Assembly: GCA_016906335.1 (NCBI GenBank)
Contig: JADEYG010000004.1
Span: 347,001-411,000, forward strand
From: Novakomyces olei
Lineage: Eukaryota; Ascomycota; Novakomycetes; Novakomycetales; Novakomycetaceae
Length of the DNA stretch: 64,000 bases
Direction of reading: 5' to 3'
The position numbers were made by a program, and so were the translations under genes. Every line of letters starts with the position of its first letter. Position 1 is the first letter of the stretch. Positions 52,990 to 64,000 of this stretch are shown piece after piece. A model generated the notes under the pieces. That model was given only the letters and a program-made list of their open reading frames with translations. It searched no databases and was not told where the DNA came from.

Positions 52990-54313
52990 TGTGTTTTTGC
53001 AGTAATTATTATTCTTCTCGTCCTCTTGTCACCTCGTTACCTTGCAATCAGATACAGGAATTAAAGCCAGTGGCGGCAATTGAAATGCTGAATATTCGCT
53101 TCAATGCTTTCCACAACGAGTGCCGCTTTTAATGTTCCGTGGAAACTTCAATTGGCCTCAATAGTCCTCGCTTTGGTACACTTGATGGCCAAAAGAGTGT
53201 CGCCTCCGTGTCGCTCTATATATATTTTTTCTCGTGCATTTTATTGTCTTTCCACCATTCCCAATTAGGCAAGAGTTGTTGTGCGATACAATTCGCTGGC
53301 TAAATTAGCCTTTTTCACGATTCTGGAGTTTTTTTCAGAATACACGTTATACTTGAAAGGTTAACAGGTTGCCGGGCGAGCAAAAGTGGCAACTAGACCA
53401 GTGTCGTGGAAAAGGTAGAAATAGATTTTGGACCGCAATTGGAGGAACTTTATGGTACTTCTATCTCTATCCCGGCTCACTCACTCTCTACTATATTTTA
53501 CAGGCAAGCTTTAGTGTAGTCAGTACCAGCTTCGAGGCCCGTCGTCTGCCATTTGCAAACGGAGCTGTGTGCGTGGAGCAATGGATGTGCGTAGCGGATC
53601 AGATACCGACGTCGCCGCTTATTGGTACCTTTACTGGATATGGGAAAGGGTCTCGCCATTATCTGATTTGATTATCAGATGTCGAACTTGGCCAATCACA
53701 GCAGCTCCTCGGTCTTATCTGATGGGTGGATGCTTTAATGGGCCCACTTTCTCCCCCAATCACGTACGTCCGTGCACTATAAAAATTAGTCTACCGTGAA
53801 AAATTCGTTAAAACAGACTCGTCATATATACAGGAGAGCATAGTCGATAAGTTACTTTTAGATCTTGATAAAATAGTGCTTTTCGCACACCTGCCTGTGT
53901 GCTTTCTCTTTATTTTATTTTTTTCCTTCTCGGTACGTCCCTTCCCCTTCTGGACCAAAAGGCAATGGGTATATATGTCGGACTAGCGAGCGAGGAATAG
54001 TTTGATATTAATAGACGAGAAATCTGGGCTCTGACTGACTTTCAAACTCATTTTTATTTTCCGTTGCACTTAATCGTTCCCAGTTGATTTTGGCTGTGCG
54101 ATTGTTTTGGCTTTCAGCAGTCTGCCGTTGCTTTCATACCCAATTCCAATCTTGTTGAGACAGCAACAGAATTGAAATGAGGCATTGAGTTTACAAAAGT
54201 CTACGGTTGGCATTGAAAATAAAGGAAAAGGAGAAAGAAGGATCTGACGATCCGGTTCCACAGTCACGAAATTTTGTTTTATTCAAAATAAATAAATAAT
54301 CAAATAAAAAATA
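52990..54313. promoter_or_regulatory. FTR1-FET3 divergent promoter
   Basis: 1.3-kb shared upstream region of the iron permease and the multicopper ferroxidase. Three exact ATCWGATAA sites sit near its centre. A TATA-like CTATAAAAA is near 53777-53785. Short ORFs here look like noise. Confidence 0.8.
53659..53723. promoter_or_regulatory. three ATCWGATAA iron-responsive GATA sites
   Basis: TTATCTGAT (53659-53667), TTATCAGAT (53672-53680) and TTATCTGAT (53715-53723) are reverse complements of ATCAGATAA or ATCTGATAA, the consensus of the fungal iron-sensing GATA repressors (Fep1, SreA, Sfu1). An eight-base partial match, ATCAGATA, is near 53598-53605. The first two are 13 bases apart. Binding is inferred from the exact consensus and the genes it flanks. 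Confidence 0.75.
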
Positions 54314-56412
54314 ATGCTCCAGATTTTATCACTGATAGCGTTACTCGCAGCGCATGCGCTTGCAGCTACTCGTGAATACCATTGGAATATCACAAATGTA
54401 CCAAACATTGATCCATTGGGTCAAGGCCGGCCACGTACGGCAATGGGCGTCAATGGCCGGTGGCCGCCTCCTCCAATTGATGATCTCGTTTACGGCGATC
54501 GTGTAATTATCTATATGAACAACCATCTGGACGACGGTCGACCCACAACCTTACACGCTCACGGTATCTTCCAAAACGGAACCAATTGGGCTGATGGACC
54601 CTCTATGGTCACACAATGGTACGTCTTCAGCTTGAAATAAAACGAGACAGACTCGGAAAGGAGAACATAATTAAGCGCTCAAACCGGGGAATGAAATGTT
54701 TTGTTTTTGTTCGCTACTTTTCGTCCTTATTTTTTTTTTTCTGTTTTTTTGGCTCTAATTTTTATTTTTTTGATTTTTATTTTACAATTTCAACCCCAAT
54801 TTGTCTTGCTTCTTTTTGCTTAATATCCGCTCTACACGATTTACTAATATACAGCGGTGTCCCTGTCGGTGAACAGTTTGTGTACAACTTCACGGTTAAT
54901 CAGAACGGCACTTACTGGATCCACAGCCATGTAATGGGCCAGTACCCCGAAGGCTTAAGGTCCCCCTTCATTATCCACGCGACGGAAGAGCCCTTCGAGT
55001 ACGATGAGGAGTACACGATTTCCCTGTCTGACTGGTACAATGACAATATCGACATGCTTACGACGCAAGTATTTCAAAACATAAGAAATCCCACTGGAGC
55101 GGAACCCGTCCCGGATGGAGCGTTGATGAGCGATACACAAAACGCTACTTTTGCCTTCACTCCTGGCCGAACTTACCGTCTGCGTTTTGTTAATATGGCC
55201 GCTTTTGCTGCCTTTCACGTATGGATTGAGGATCATGAAATGACGATTATCGAGGTGGACGGAGAGTATACGAACCCGCACCGTGTAAGCGACGGTTTCA
55301 GTATAACAGCGGCCCAACGCGTAAGCGTCCTGGTAACGGCTAAAGATCGACCCGATCGTAATTACGCGATCGTAGGGTCAATGGACACGGACATGTTTGA
55401 CACGGTTCCGGAGGGCCTTAACCCTAATGTCACGAGTTGGCTTGTTTACAATTCCTCCTGGCCAAGAGAGCCGGCCGCCCCGTTGGACGAGTTGCCAGTT
55501 ATTGACGAAATGGCTCTTTCCGCACTTTACCCAATGGGGCCGATTGTTCCAGACTACACTTTCAACATGGACGTGCTGTTTGATTTGCTCGGAGACGGTC
55601 AAAATCACGGTATGTTTAACAATATCGCCTACCGTGCGCCCAAAGTGCCCACGTTTGTCACCATGAGAAGTGCTGGTGCGCTGGCAAGTAACCCTACGGT
55701 ATACGGAGCGCCCACTCAAGCCAGGATCCTTCCCCATATGGGCCATATCGAAATGGTTATTAATAATTTCGATCCGGGCAAGCACCCTTTCCACGTGCAC
55801 GGCCATACGTTTCAGATTGTGGCAAAATCGGAAGAAGACAGTGGGCCCTATAACGGGTCCGATGTATTCATGGGGCCTGTGAATCCAGTCCGGCGGGATA
55901 CGGTACAAGTACCGCCGAATGGTTATGTCATCGTAAGGTGGGTGGCGGACAATCCGGGAATCTGGTTCTTCCACTGTCACATTGAGTGGCATATTGTATC
56001 GGGTCTTATCTCCACTTTTGTTGAGGCACCAGAACTCGCTTCCCAGCAGCATGTGCCTGATTACGTGTACGAACAATGCGCTGCTCAGGGGATTGCTACA
56101 TCGGGAAACGCCGCTGGTAATAATGTAGACTATCTCGATCTCTCGGGTGCAACTGAGGAAATTCCGCCAATGGTTCATGGCTGGACACCCAAGGCCAAGG
56201 GCGTTCTTGCCCTCTGCGTTATTTCTGCACTGGTTGGGATGGCAAGCATTACGTGGTACGGAATGAGCGATCTCAGAGAGCCTGTTGTCAAACGTAGTGT
56301 TGTCACTCACGTTGAGGAGCTAGAGGATAGGCTATTGCATGATCAGAGCAATCTAAGGCACCGGACTGTCGAGTCTAGACTGCAGGATGAGGACACGATA
56401 CGCCTGTCCTGA
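54314..56412 (+). CDS. FET3: multicopper ferroxidase Fet3
   Basis: Cell-surface multicopper oxidase that oxidises Fe2+ to Fe3+ for Ftr1. Two exons: 54314-54618 and 54855-56412, 620 residues; the 236-nt intron is T-rich and splits TQ-C/GVPVGEQF. The N-terminal signal peptide is MLQILSLIALLAAHALA. The four copper motifs are seen in order: TLHAHGIFQ, TYWIHSHVMGQYPEGL, GKHPFHVHGHTFQIV and GIWFFHCHIEWHIVSGL. NPTGAEPVPDG contains the Glu that in yeast Fet3 (E185) guides Fe2+, which favours ferroxidase over laccase. One TM helix near the C-terminus (GVLALCVISALVGMASITWYG) anchors the protein with a short cytosolic tail. Confidence 0.96.
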
Positions 56413-57145
56413 CGTGAGCAGTCGGAGTCAGTTTGTGCATTCAATTGATGCCTTTTCGATTTAAATCTTCATTCGTATATTTAGTCTTTTTGTAATCTTT
56501 ATTCTTTTTATATTTATTTTTATTTTTATCTGTATTCTTATTTTTTTATTTGTATTTTTTTATTTATATTCTTCAAATCATAATTATTCTTCAATCTGTT
56601 TTATTCCTCGAACAGCCCTTTTCTTTTGTGTGAATACAATAATAGCCTTAATTATTAAAATAAAACAATAAAAAAAGGTAAAGAAAAAATAATGATTTAT
56701 ATTGTCTGATAGAGAATACAAATATGGAACCCAGAACTGCATTCTTAACACTTTAATCATATTATAAACATTTGTGGTGAGTAAATATTGTCCTTTATCC
56801 CCACCGTTATTCAGGCACGTTTAAAAATAAATGGCGTTAGTGCCTATTATTTGTGTGTGTGTTGATCAATGGCAATTGTTCATTTATTGGTTTATACGTT
56901 GCACGGGGATGAAAACTTCGTTTGTGATAGAACTGTGTCCTGAAAACCCCGACCGATATACCGACTAATACCCCTGACTCTGGACTTTATTATAGACAAG
57001 TATCGATTGATTATTAATGCTGCTTTGCGTAAAACGCGTAATAGTATTCCCCTAAATAGTCCGTACAATTCTCCTCTTCGGCATTTCCTTTGAAACTGCT
57101 GAATAATACCTTTCCAATTGTGAAAGCCTTCTATCGCTGAGCCCA
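56413..57145. other. convergent intergenic region
   Basis: Between FET3 and ROT1 3' ends. Very AT-rich (TATTTTTATT-like runs near 56505-56580). Nothing recognised. Confidence 0.45.
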
Positions 57146-58074
57146 CTATCGCAGGTACATGTAGCCTATCCCACCAATAGCCGTCATAACAACACCCGTC
57201 CACCAAACGTGATCAGGGTCGACTTTTCCGAGAGCAACTCCCAGGGCCGTACTCAACGAATTATCGATGCCAAGACTGCGTTTACGGTGCTGAGTACCAC
57301 TTGACGCAGCTGCCGCTGCTGTTGGATTGAGAGTAATAGTAGGAAGCATTTGTGGTGGTCTGTATGCAAGGTACAGAGGCTGCAATGGCGACCCATCAAA
57401 CTCGTACAGTTGCAGTGCGTACTCTGACCTGTACCGGTCCACGTAAATTTCATAGCTCCTCATAAGCACAAACGTGCTCCAGCGCGTATACTGGCCATAA
57501 TCGTATGTGCATGGTTCGCTCAGTAATTGTCTACCATCAACTTCGATGGGGAAAAGGCACAGTGAGCCATTGTCTGGGGCAGAGTACGTTCCATGCTGCC
57601 ACTGCATTACTCCAGAAGGGCACGAAGGGTCTCGAGCTAGACAGTTGGTACGTTTAAAAAACAAAAATCAATAGAGACTGTTAAATGACCAATAAGGAGC
57701 AAGTGAGAAAGAAAAGCCAGATAGATATGTGAAAGCATTTTGGCAGTATAAAGCCACATAGGGTGTAATTACGATTTGACAATAATCTGTAATAAGCCAT
57801 TTCAAAATGGCCATCGTCTGTGAAGCTGAATGAGATTCCCGCCAAATCAGGCTCGAGAAGTGTCTCGTTCACCGGGTTGTAAAAGCCCTGTCACAATCAA
57901 TGGTTAGAATGGATCCAACAAGGCAATTGTCAGGGGAAGGCGGCCACGAAAACAACATACCGGTCCCGTAAAGACGCGCTTTGATTTGCTCGTCCATGTT
58001 CCTGTAAGGCTAGTAGCTTGGCCTAAGGCTCTGGCCGCCATCAGGGCACTCGCCAGTACTAAAACTTTCCACAT
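57146..58074 (-). CDS. ROT1: ER chaperone/cell-wall protein Rot1
   Basis: ER-membrane protein needed for folding of cell-wall and secretory proteins and for beta-1,6-glucan in yeast. Three exons on the minus strand: 58074-57961, 57887-57773, 57636-57146; 239 residues. Introns are 73 and 136 nt. The signal peptide is MWKVLVLASALMAARALG. Splicing gives LTGTWTSKSKRVFTGPGFYN, then FTDDGHFEMAYYRLLSNPRD across intron 2, followed by PSGVMQWQHGTYSAPDNGSL and LYLAYRPPQMLPT, all Rot1 hallmarks. The C-terminal TM helix is WWTGVVMTAIGGIGYMYL, as in the yeast protein. Two N-glycosylation sequons (NET, NGS) are visible. Confidence 0.9.
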
Positions 58075-58862
58075 TTTCGCGTTGGTCGAAGCCACCCGGT
58101 TGTGGGTATACGAATATTTTAGTAGAGTATAAAACTACAGGTGTCTATCTGTCTGTGTTTATTATATGTAACTTGTGCTACATAATGGAATACATTTCTT
58201 GTCCTACAAACTTATATGCAGTTCAAATAAAAGGTACAAAAAATACGGACATGATTACACACATTATTTGTGATGTATAATATTTGCACTACCTTTGAAC
58301 CGATATCATTTACCTTGGCATTTTCAGTGTCTCTTGTGCTGTTTTTGTCTCGCAGAGTGCGTAGTTGTAGGCCGCTGGCGGCGTTATATGTAAGTCTGCG
58401 TAAACGTTGAGATCGCTCAACATTGTTGATTGTGTTGTGTATAAATGTATATACCAAATCGATATTCTGCCGTACTGCCGCAGTTTTTGTGTTCGCATTG
58501 TAACGTTGTTTTTCCGATCCACAGTTACAGCTTTAGAAAATTTATCACTGAAATGACAGAAAGGTCATGTTTTTGGTTGGCCATTAAACTGCCCAAGTAC
58601 ATATGGGTTGCTGCATCATTTTCTCGGTCGAAGGTATAGAAATTTATTGAACAGAGCAATTGATGTCGGAATTTTGTGTTTGCCTACACCCCCGGATTTC
58701 TGATCTATGGTCCATCAATAAATATTCAGCAAAGCTCTGAACAGCAAAGCTGTAGAATATATTGACAAAAACGAAAAAAAACACACATATAATATTTCTT
58801 TTGGAATAGAGTAGTAATCTATTTCATTGCAAAAATGAAAACAAAAAAGAATCCAAATAGAC
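58075..58862. other. intergenic region
   Basis: Between the ROT1 start and the tRNA. No gene recognised; short ORFs only. Confidence 0.45.
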
Positions 58863-58936
58863 TGCTCTCCGCCGGAATCGAACCGACGACCTCTTCATTA
58901 CTAGTGAAACGCTCTAATCCACTGAGCTAGGAGAGC
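58863..58936 (-). tRNA. tRNA-Thr (anticodon AGU), intronless
   Basis: Read on the minus strand, 74 bases form a full cloverleaf: acceptor GCTCTCC/GGAGAGC with discriminator A, D-stem GCTC/GAGC, anticodon stem TTTCA/TGAAG with loop CTAGTAA (anticodon AGT), variable loop AGGTC, and T-arm GTCGG-TTCGATT-CCGGC. The internal A box (TAGCTCAGTGG) and B box (GGTTCGATTCC) are canonical. The anticodon A is expected to be modified to inosine. No intron is present. Confidence 0.96.
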
Positions 58937-59047
58937 CTCGAACAGACCATGCTACTGGAGGGACTGACATTAAGGGAACTTTGAGGTATATTATGTACAA
59001 TACTGATAATTTCGTTACATCTATTTGCCATTTTTTTATTATTGCTG
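58937..59047. other. short spacer between tRNA and TYW4-like gene
   Basis: The tRNA gene lies only 111 bases upstream of, and divergent from, the TYW4-like start codon. Confidence 0.6.
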
Positions 59048-62000
59048 ATGGATGCAAAGGCGGTGCAGGGCACGAATGACGCCTCAATTGTATCAAAGCG
59101 GTCAGCTGAAAAAGCAGGATACCTCCCTGACGAAGGTCTTTTGCGCCACTTTGTGCGTAAGCCGCAACGGCGGGCCGCCCTAATAAATCGCGGCTACTAT
59201 GTCCGCACTCAGGCAATTGACCAAAGTGTACGGACAGCCTTAAGCCAAGGGTCACGCGCTGTGATAAATCTTGGATGCGGCTTTGATCCGCTGCCATTTC
59301 GGCATTTACGTACAGAAAATATTAAAAGCGATGACAATAAATTTGTCAATCACATTGAAGCAGTCTTTGTAGATGTTGACTTCCCCGAGCTCATTGCACG
59401 TAAAGAGGCAATTGTAGACCAAAATTTGCAAAATGGAAATGCTGCCACTAATCGTTACTTTACAGTGGGATGTGACCTTGCCGACCTCGCAAGCTTGCAT
59501 GAAAAGCTGGCTTCGATCGTCGACCTGAACTTGTGCCGTCCAGTGTTTGTGATGGAGGTTTCCTTAACATACGTGCCGGCAAAAGCAGCGTCACAGCTTA
59601 TTGAGTGGATGTCACAGTTTGAAGGAGCTACTTGTATTGTCTTGGAGCAGTATTTACCATTTGGTGAGGAACATCCTTTTGCTCAAACAATGCTTCAGCA
59701 TTTTGATCGGCTTCGATCGCCTCTTCAGTCTCTTAAACGATTCCCGTCTTTGCAAGCTCAATGCGCTCGCTTTGACGCAAAGAAATGGCCACAAGTTGAT
59801 GCTGAAAGTCTGCATGCACGGTGGAACAAACTGCCTGCTGCCGAACGACGGAGGGTTCAAGCCCTTGAAGCCTTTGATGAATGGGAAGAGTTTTTTTTGT
59901 TTTTGCAGCACTATTTCGTCCTAGTAGCTCATGCTACCAGTGGGCAGCGTACAAATGAGGAGTTGAAAAAATCTGAAATTGACAACCAAGACCAAAAGTC
60001 TAAATCATTACAAATTGATGACAATAAGAATTGCAATTCACACACAGACACTATCATTCAATCTTTTGATTTCTGCCTTTTCCCCCTGAGTCCTGTCAAG
60101 CATGGAGCAGCTTCTTGTCTTGGGGACAGTGATTCATATCCTATTTTCTTACATGGCGGAGTAGCAATAAAGGGCAGAAGCGACAGATCCGAGCTTCTTT
60201 ACGGGGAACAGGCACAAGACGAAAAAGAAACAGATATCGATAAAAAATATTTAAATTCTCTGGCAGCAGCCCCAATTAGCGCTCGCCAGAATCATGTTTG
60301 TGTGCAAAACAAATACGCTGGTTCACTACTTATCTGCGGTGGCCGGGCGTCTCCGACGGCGTTGCCCAGCGACGCCTGGATGCTGGACTCCGCATTGGTA
60401 TGGCAGCGCGTGGGGAACATTGAACGGTTCCGTCATTCTGCTGTTGCCACGGCAACCGGGTTCTTGGTGTATGGTGGAATGACAGCCAACGGAACAGTTT
60501 TGGATTCCTGGTTGCTTGTAGAAAAGTCACAAGTCAAAACTTTACCTTTTGTCTTTTCGTCATTGTCAAGGGTTAGAAACGGCCCACGGCTCTTTGGTGC
60601 TTGTATGACTGTTGATGAAGATACAAAAAAATATTTTGAAAATGAGGATGTGTCGCAGGGTTACCTGTTTGGTGGCCTTGATGGTGATTTTAGTCCAAAT
60701 CGTTTTCTGTACAAGTGGAACCTTGTTCGTCCAGTCGGCCAGGACACTTTTTGCAACGACAGGTGCGAGCCAAACCAAGAACAAGGCAGTTTTCACGTCA
60801 GGATCAGCCTTGTTGCAGAACTGCCTTTGGACTTGTGCCGGTTTGGTGCTCAGTGCTTCCCTTGTGAGCAAGACAATACAGCATTGGTACTTGTGGGCGG
60901 TGTTGGTACAGTGGGTCCGGTATCATCTCAGGCTGCTGTCTTTGAGGTTTGCGAGAGACAAGAAGAAAAGAGTTTTAGTAACAACATAAGCGAAGACTCA
61001 ATTACTCGATGGTGTCGTGCTCAGACTTTCAATATAGACAACAAGCTTTTGCTTACGGGTCATCAACTAGTTTCACTGGGCAAAACTTTTGTTGTAATAG
61101 GTGGAGGAGCAGTTTGTTTTAGTTTTGGTTCGTATTGGAACAAACACGGGGCCAGTTTTGGGCTCAATGGGCAGAGTTTGATAAAGTATCAAGAAAAATT
61201 ACTGGCTCCAAAGCCAAATTTGCCTTTCATACAGAGCACAAGCCATTCAAAGTATAGTACTTTCTCGTCTATCAGCAAACCTGGACAGACTTGCTGTGCA
61301 CAGCCGAAACAATCGCCACCGCCTTTTCGTCTGCTCTTTACGAGTCTCGGTGGCGGAGAAGGAGAGCTTTTACAATTATTGGACAGAAAAGCACCAGCTG
61401 TCTTTACAGAGCAGCAAATCGGCTCCTGTTCTTCACTTTGGACTAGTGAATATTTACAGCAAAAAATTGGCGACCAGCGACAGGCCGTTATCCACAAATC
61501 TGATGCAAAGGACCTTAGTTTTGCCCACAAAAACTTTGAGTACAAGTCTATGGGCTTTGCACAGTTTATTAAGCAAGTCTTTGATCCAAGCAATAATGAA
61601 AGCCTTTACCTTCGGTCACTTTCGCAAGAGGCCCCTAATGGCCAACCCGCCGATTTCGCAAGAGATTATCCTGAAATTGCTGATGATTTCCGTCTCCCGA
61701 AGCCTTTGGATACTGTGTCGGAAAAGCTTTTCTCTACGCCATTAAGGATATCTTCTAAGGAGACATCGATCTGGCTTCATTATGATGTAAGTGATACTCT
61801 GCTATATCAAGGGATTTACGTATATGCTCCCGAAAGTTTTTATTTTGGTCAGTTTTCTTTATGTGTAATTTTGTCTTAACCTTTTGGTTTGATACTTTCC
61901 CCCCTTTTTTTGGTTAAAAGTTTTTCCTTGATCTTTTAAAAAACATTTTCTTAACCTATTCATAAACCTCCTCTCGAGTCCTCACTTTTATCTATATTCT

Positions 62001-62433
62001 AACTGTCTAGGTAATGGCCAACTTTCTCATACAAGTACGAGGACAAAAGCTGCTCTACTTGTTTTCGCCCGAGCAAGTATCAGCTCTCCAATTCAAACCG
62101 GGTTCTACTGTAAGCGAGATTCAAGCGGCAGATCTCAACCTCACTGTCCCCCACAATAAAGTCATTCTCAAACCTGGTGACATTGTATACATCCCTCCTC
62201 TTTATCCTCACGCAGCACAAGCTCTTGAGCCTAGTATTAGTATCAACGCGTTCTGGCGCGATCTCAGTCCAGCCTGCTATGATCAGGGACGCGATATATA
62301 CGGCAATAAGGATTTGAAAGGCTACGATCGAGCACGGGGTTATATTGCAAAGGCCAAGCAAGCGATCCAACATTTACCGAGCCAAGAAAGAGAATTCTAT
62401 CTTTGCCGGCTCGCGGACGAGCTGCTACTATAA
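59048..62433 (+). CDS. PPM2: tRNA wybutosine-synthesising protein: methyltransferase-kelch-JmjC fusion (TYW4/PPM2-like)
   Basis: Acts on tRNA-Phe position 37: TYW4 methylates and methoxycarbonylates the wybutosine side chain. Two exons: 59048-61786 and 62011-62433, 1053 residues; the 224-nt intron ends CTAACTGTCTAG. The N-terminal part (about 1-330) is a leucine-carboxyl-methyltransferase-like domain, with AVINLGCGFDPLPFRHL (SAM-binding) and VFVMEVSLTYVPAKAA. A kelch-like propeller follows (about 340-750; LLICGGRASPTALPSDAWML, then GFLVYGGMTANG). The C-terminus is a JmjC/cupin domain: LHYDVMANFLIQVRGQKLL supplies the HxD iron ligands across the intron, and IPPLYPHAAQAL the distal His. The JmjC part resembles TYW5, the hydroxylase for hydroxywybutosine. 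Start ATG 59048 follows two non-ATG in-frame codons. Confidence 0.92.
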
Positions 62434-62474
62434 TCGACAGAGTTAGCAATGGCAGCAATATGAAATTCACCTGA

Positions 62475-62519
<45 letters not shown>

Positions 62520-64000
62520 TAAATATAAATTAAAAGCAATGACCTTGGACACAAAGTCAGATAGAGAAAAATTATAGAACCGTCATTCTATCGCGGGTTA
62601 CGGCTTGCATGGAACCAGTTACGCATAATCTCACCGACTGCTGCATTGTACGTAATTCCCACATAGACATGAATTAATTATATGTATGTATAATTCAAGG
62701 CACACAGGACTCGGGCACAAAACCCATGATGACAATGCATCCCTATGACGCGACAAGTTATCCATTGTTTTGTGGAAAAGACGCCTTTGCTCCAGGACAA
62801 GTCGAGTAAGAAATAAAACTGCACAAATGTCCATTTTTTTAATGCCGCATACAACCCTGATAGGCACAGTTATGGTATACTCTCTTGATGGAAATTGCAC
62901 ACGTAAGGCAGCCCGACTAGCATTATAATGGTTTCTTCTACTTTAACAAGCAATTCCTGAAGGGCCATGTAGAAATGACTGGCGAAAATGCAGGCCAGGG
63001 AAGCAAACCATAAAAGAAGCCGGCCAAGAATTGCAGTCCGTGATTCAGTCTTGATACTGAGTTGGCGAAGAGCAATTCAGGTGGCCTCCTGCTGCCAATT
63101 ACAGCAGGTTGGGCCTTTTACGGGAGTCCACAAGATTGTTCCATTTGCAACATTCCTTTCAAGTCAAACAGACAAATGCTATACGCAAACGGAGCAAGCC
63201 TTGTTATATGGACTCCTACGGGCCATCTCAAACGCCTCACACAAAAGCATGGCCGGCCAAAAGTCTGCCGGCACTACTCTCAAACTGCCATTCTTATTCC
63301 GAGACCCGTGACAGCCCGTGAAGCAAAAGACCCGGTAGATTATTAGAAGTAATCAGCAGCCTCGGTCTGTACGGAAGGGCGTTGGGGAAGCACAATGAGT
63401 ACACACTGGCCCCTACTCGGGTCAAGGCCCTAAAGAAGGCAAAGAGATGTGGCTGGTGAGATAGAGCCCTCGTACAAGGAAAATGTCAGGGTTATGTATT
63501 GTCTTCTACACTCTGGGCTAAAGACAGTCCGTATAAAGACCGTCTCGTTGCCATGCGACTCCGAGACGCGCCCTTGCCCTCCTCTTTTATATACGGCGAT
63601 TGCGTATGAAGCACCATGTTCAAGTCGGAATTCAGCCGCACAAGTCTAAAGCGCCAGAGTGCTTTGATAGAAAACAGAGTAGACGCCATAAAGGCACATG
63701 CTAGTCGAGCGGGTCCAGAGCAGAAATTTGAGCTGGATTGTGTGCAATTGGCACCAGTTTGTATATCCTCATTGTGCAACGGTGGAAGTTTTACGCGTCG
63801 GCGTTGTTTTTATGTAGGAAATAAATCATATATAAATAATATATGAATATAAATTATATATGAATATAATAAACATGAATAAATTAGTACTAAAAATACA
63901 TATAAAACTACGCGTCAAAATAATACATATAAAATTACTTTTATAATATAACACATAAAATTCATATATCCAACTACAATTCAAGATACTGGTGAAAATT
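62434..64000. other. unassigned region with coding-like patches
   Basis: No family recognised. A coding-like plus-strand stretch at about 62697-62808 (contains HPYDATSYPLFCGKDAFAPG) is bounded by possible splice signals (AAG before, GTAAGA after). Another at 63062-63346 contains LPITAGWAFYGSP and CSICNIPF. A third ORF at 63616-63846 (MFKSEFSRTSLKRQSALIEN) follows a TATATA. They could be exons of an unknown gene, a relic or chance. The final 170 bases are TATATGAATATAA-like AT repeats. Confidence 0.3.
62478..62525. repeat. (TA)n microsatellite
   Basis: About 40 bases of TA dinucleotides shortly after the TYW4-like stop codon. Confidence 0.9.

Noticed and set aside
54616-54854. N-terminal part of an ORF continuing into FET3
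   Set aside because: This is the T-rich intron in frame; GTACGT at 54619 and TACTAATATACAG at its end, plus copper-oxidase continuity, show it is removed.
55378-56310. 310-residue minus-strand ORF
   Set aside because: Antisense shadow of FET3 exon 2.

Overview
This window is nuclear DNA of an ascomycete fungus, probably a yeast-like one. Every recognisable protein is fungal. Genes are compact and many are split by very short spliceosomal introns, typically 33-50 nt, with GTAAGT/GTATGT donors and a CTAAC/CTRAY-like branch point a few bases before the acceptor AG. A second class of longer introns (100-330 nt) also occurs. The intron density, the divergent FTR1-FET3 iron pair with ATCWGATAA (Fep1/SreA-type) sites, and a Pvg1-like pyruvyl transferase recall Schizosaccharomyces and other Taphrinomycotina. 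An intron-rich, early-branching Saccharomycotina lineage cannot be excluded. No retroelement, DNA transposon, rRNA or CRISPR was seen.

Layout. 0-15.7 kb: transporters and glycan enzymes, namely a peptide transporter (5' end outside the window), an Nramp-family metal transporter with an altered metal site, a LicD/Mnn4-like protein, a pyruvyl transferase, an amino-acid permease and a cupin, with a gene-poor stretch at 9.7-12.6 kb. 15.7-19.4 kb: a gene-poor block holding two decayed host genes (amino-acid permease, adenosine deaminase-like). 19.4-27.1 kb: small-molecule dehydrogenases, namely an FMN-dependent 2-hydroxyacid oxidase/dehydrogenase with 8 exons, a ketopantoate-reductase-like enzyme, an NAD(P)-binding epimerase-like gene lacking one splice acceptor, and a D-2-hydroxyacid dehydrogenase. 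28-32 kb: HSF1 and the GINS subunit SLD5, divergently transcribed. 32.7-40.4 kb: three paralogous arrestin-like genes on the + strand, alternating with minus-strand genes for a PBDC1/Ypl225w-like protein and a short-chain dehydrogenase. 40.7-50.7 kb: housekeeping genes, namely a PHO13-type phosphatase, NSA2, ARPC3, a striatin-like protein, a nitrilase-family amidohydrolase and mitochondrial HSP60. 51.5-56.4 kb: the high-affinity iron-uptake pair FTR1/FET3 around a shared promoter. 57.1-62.4 kb: ROT1, tRNA-Thr(AGU) and a TYW4-kelch-JmjC wybutosine enzyme. 62.4-64 kb: nothing assigned.

Functional links that can be supported: FTR1 and FET3 form one ferroxidase-permease uptake complex with common GATA-type control. 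The LicD-like protein and the pyruvyl transferase are neighbours that may both add acidic groups to cell-surface glycans. The three arrestin-like proteins form a local gene family that carries an unusual cysteine cluster. Many multi-exon genes were reconstructed by eye from splice signals and protein continuity. Those exon boundaries are inferences that transcript data could confirm.
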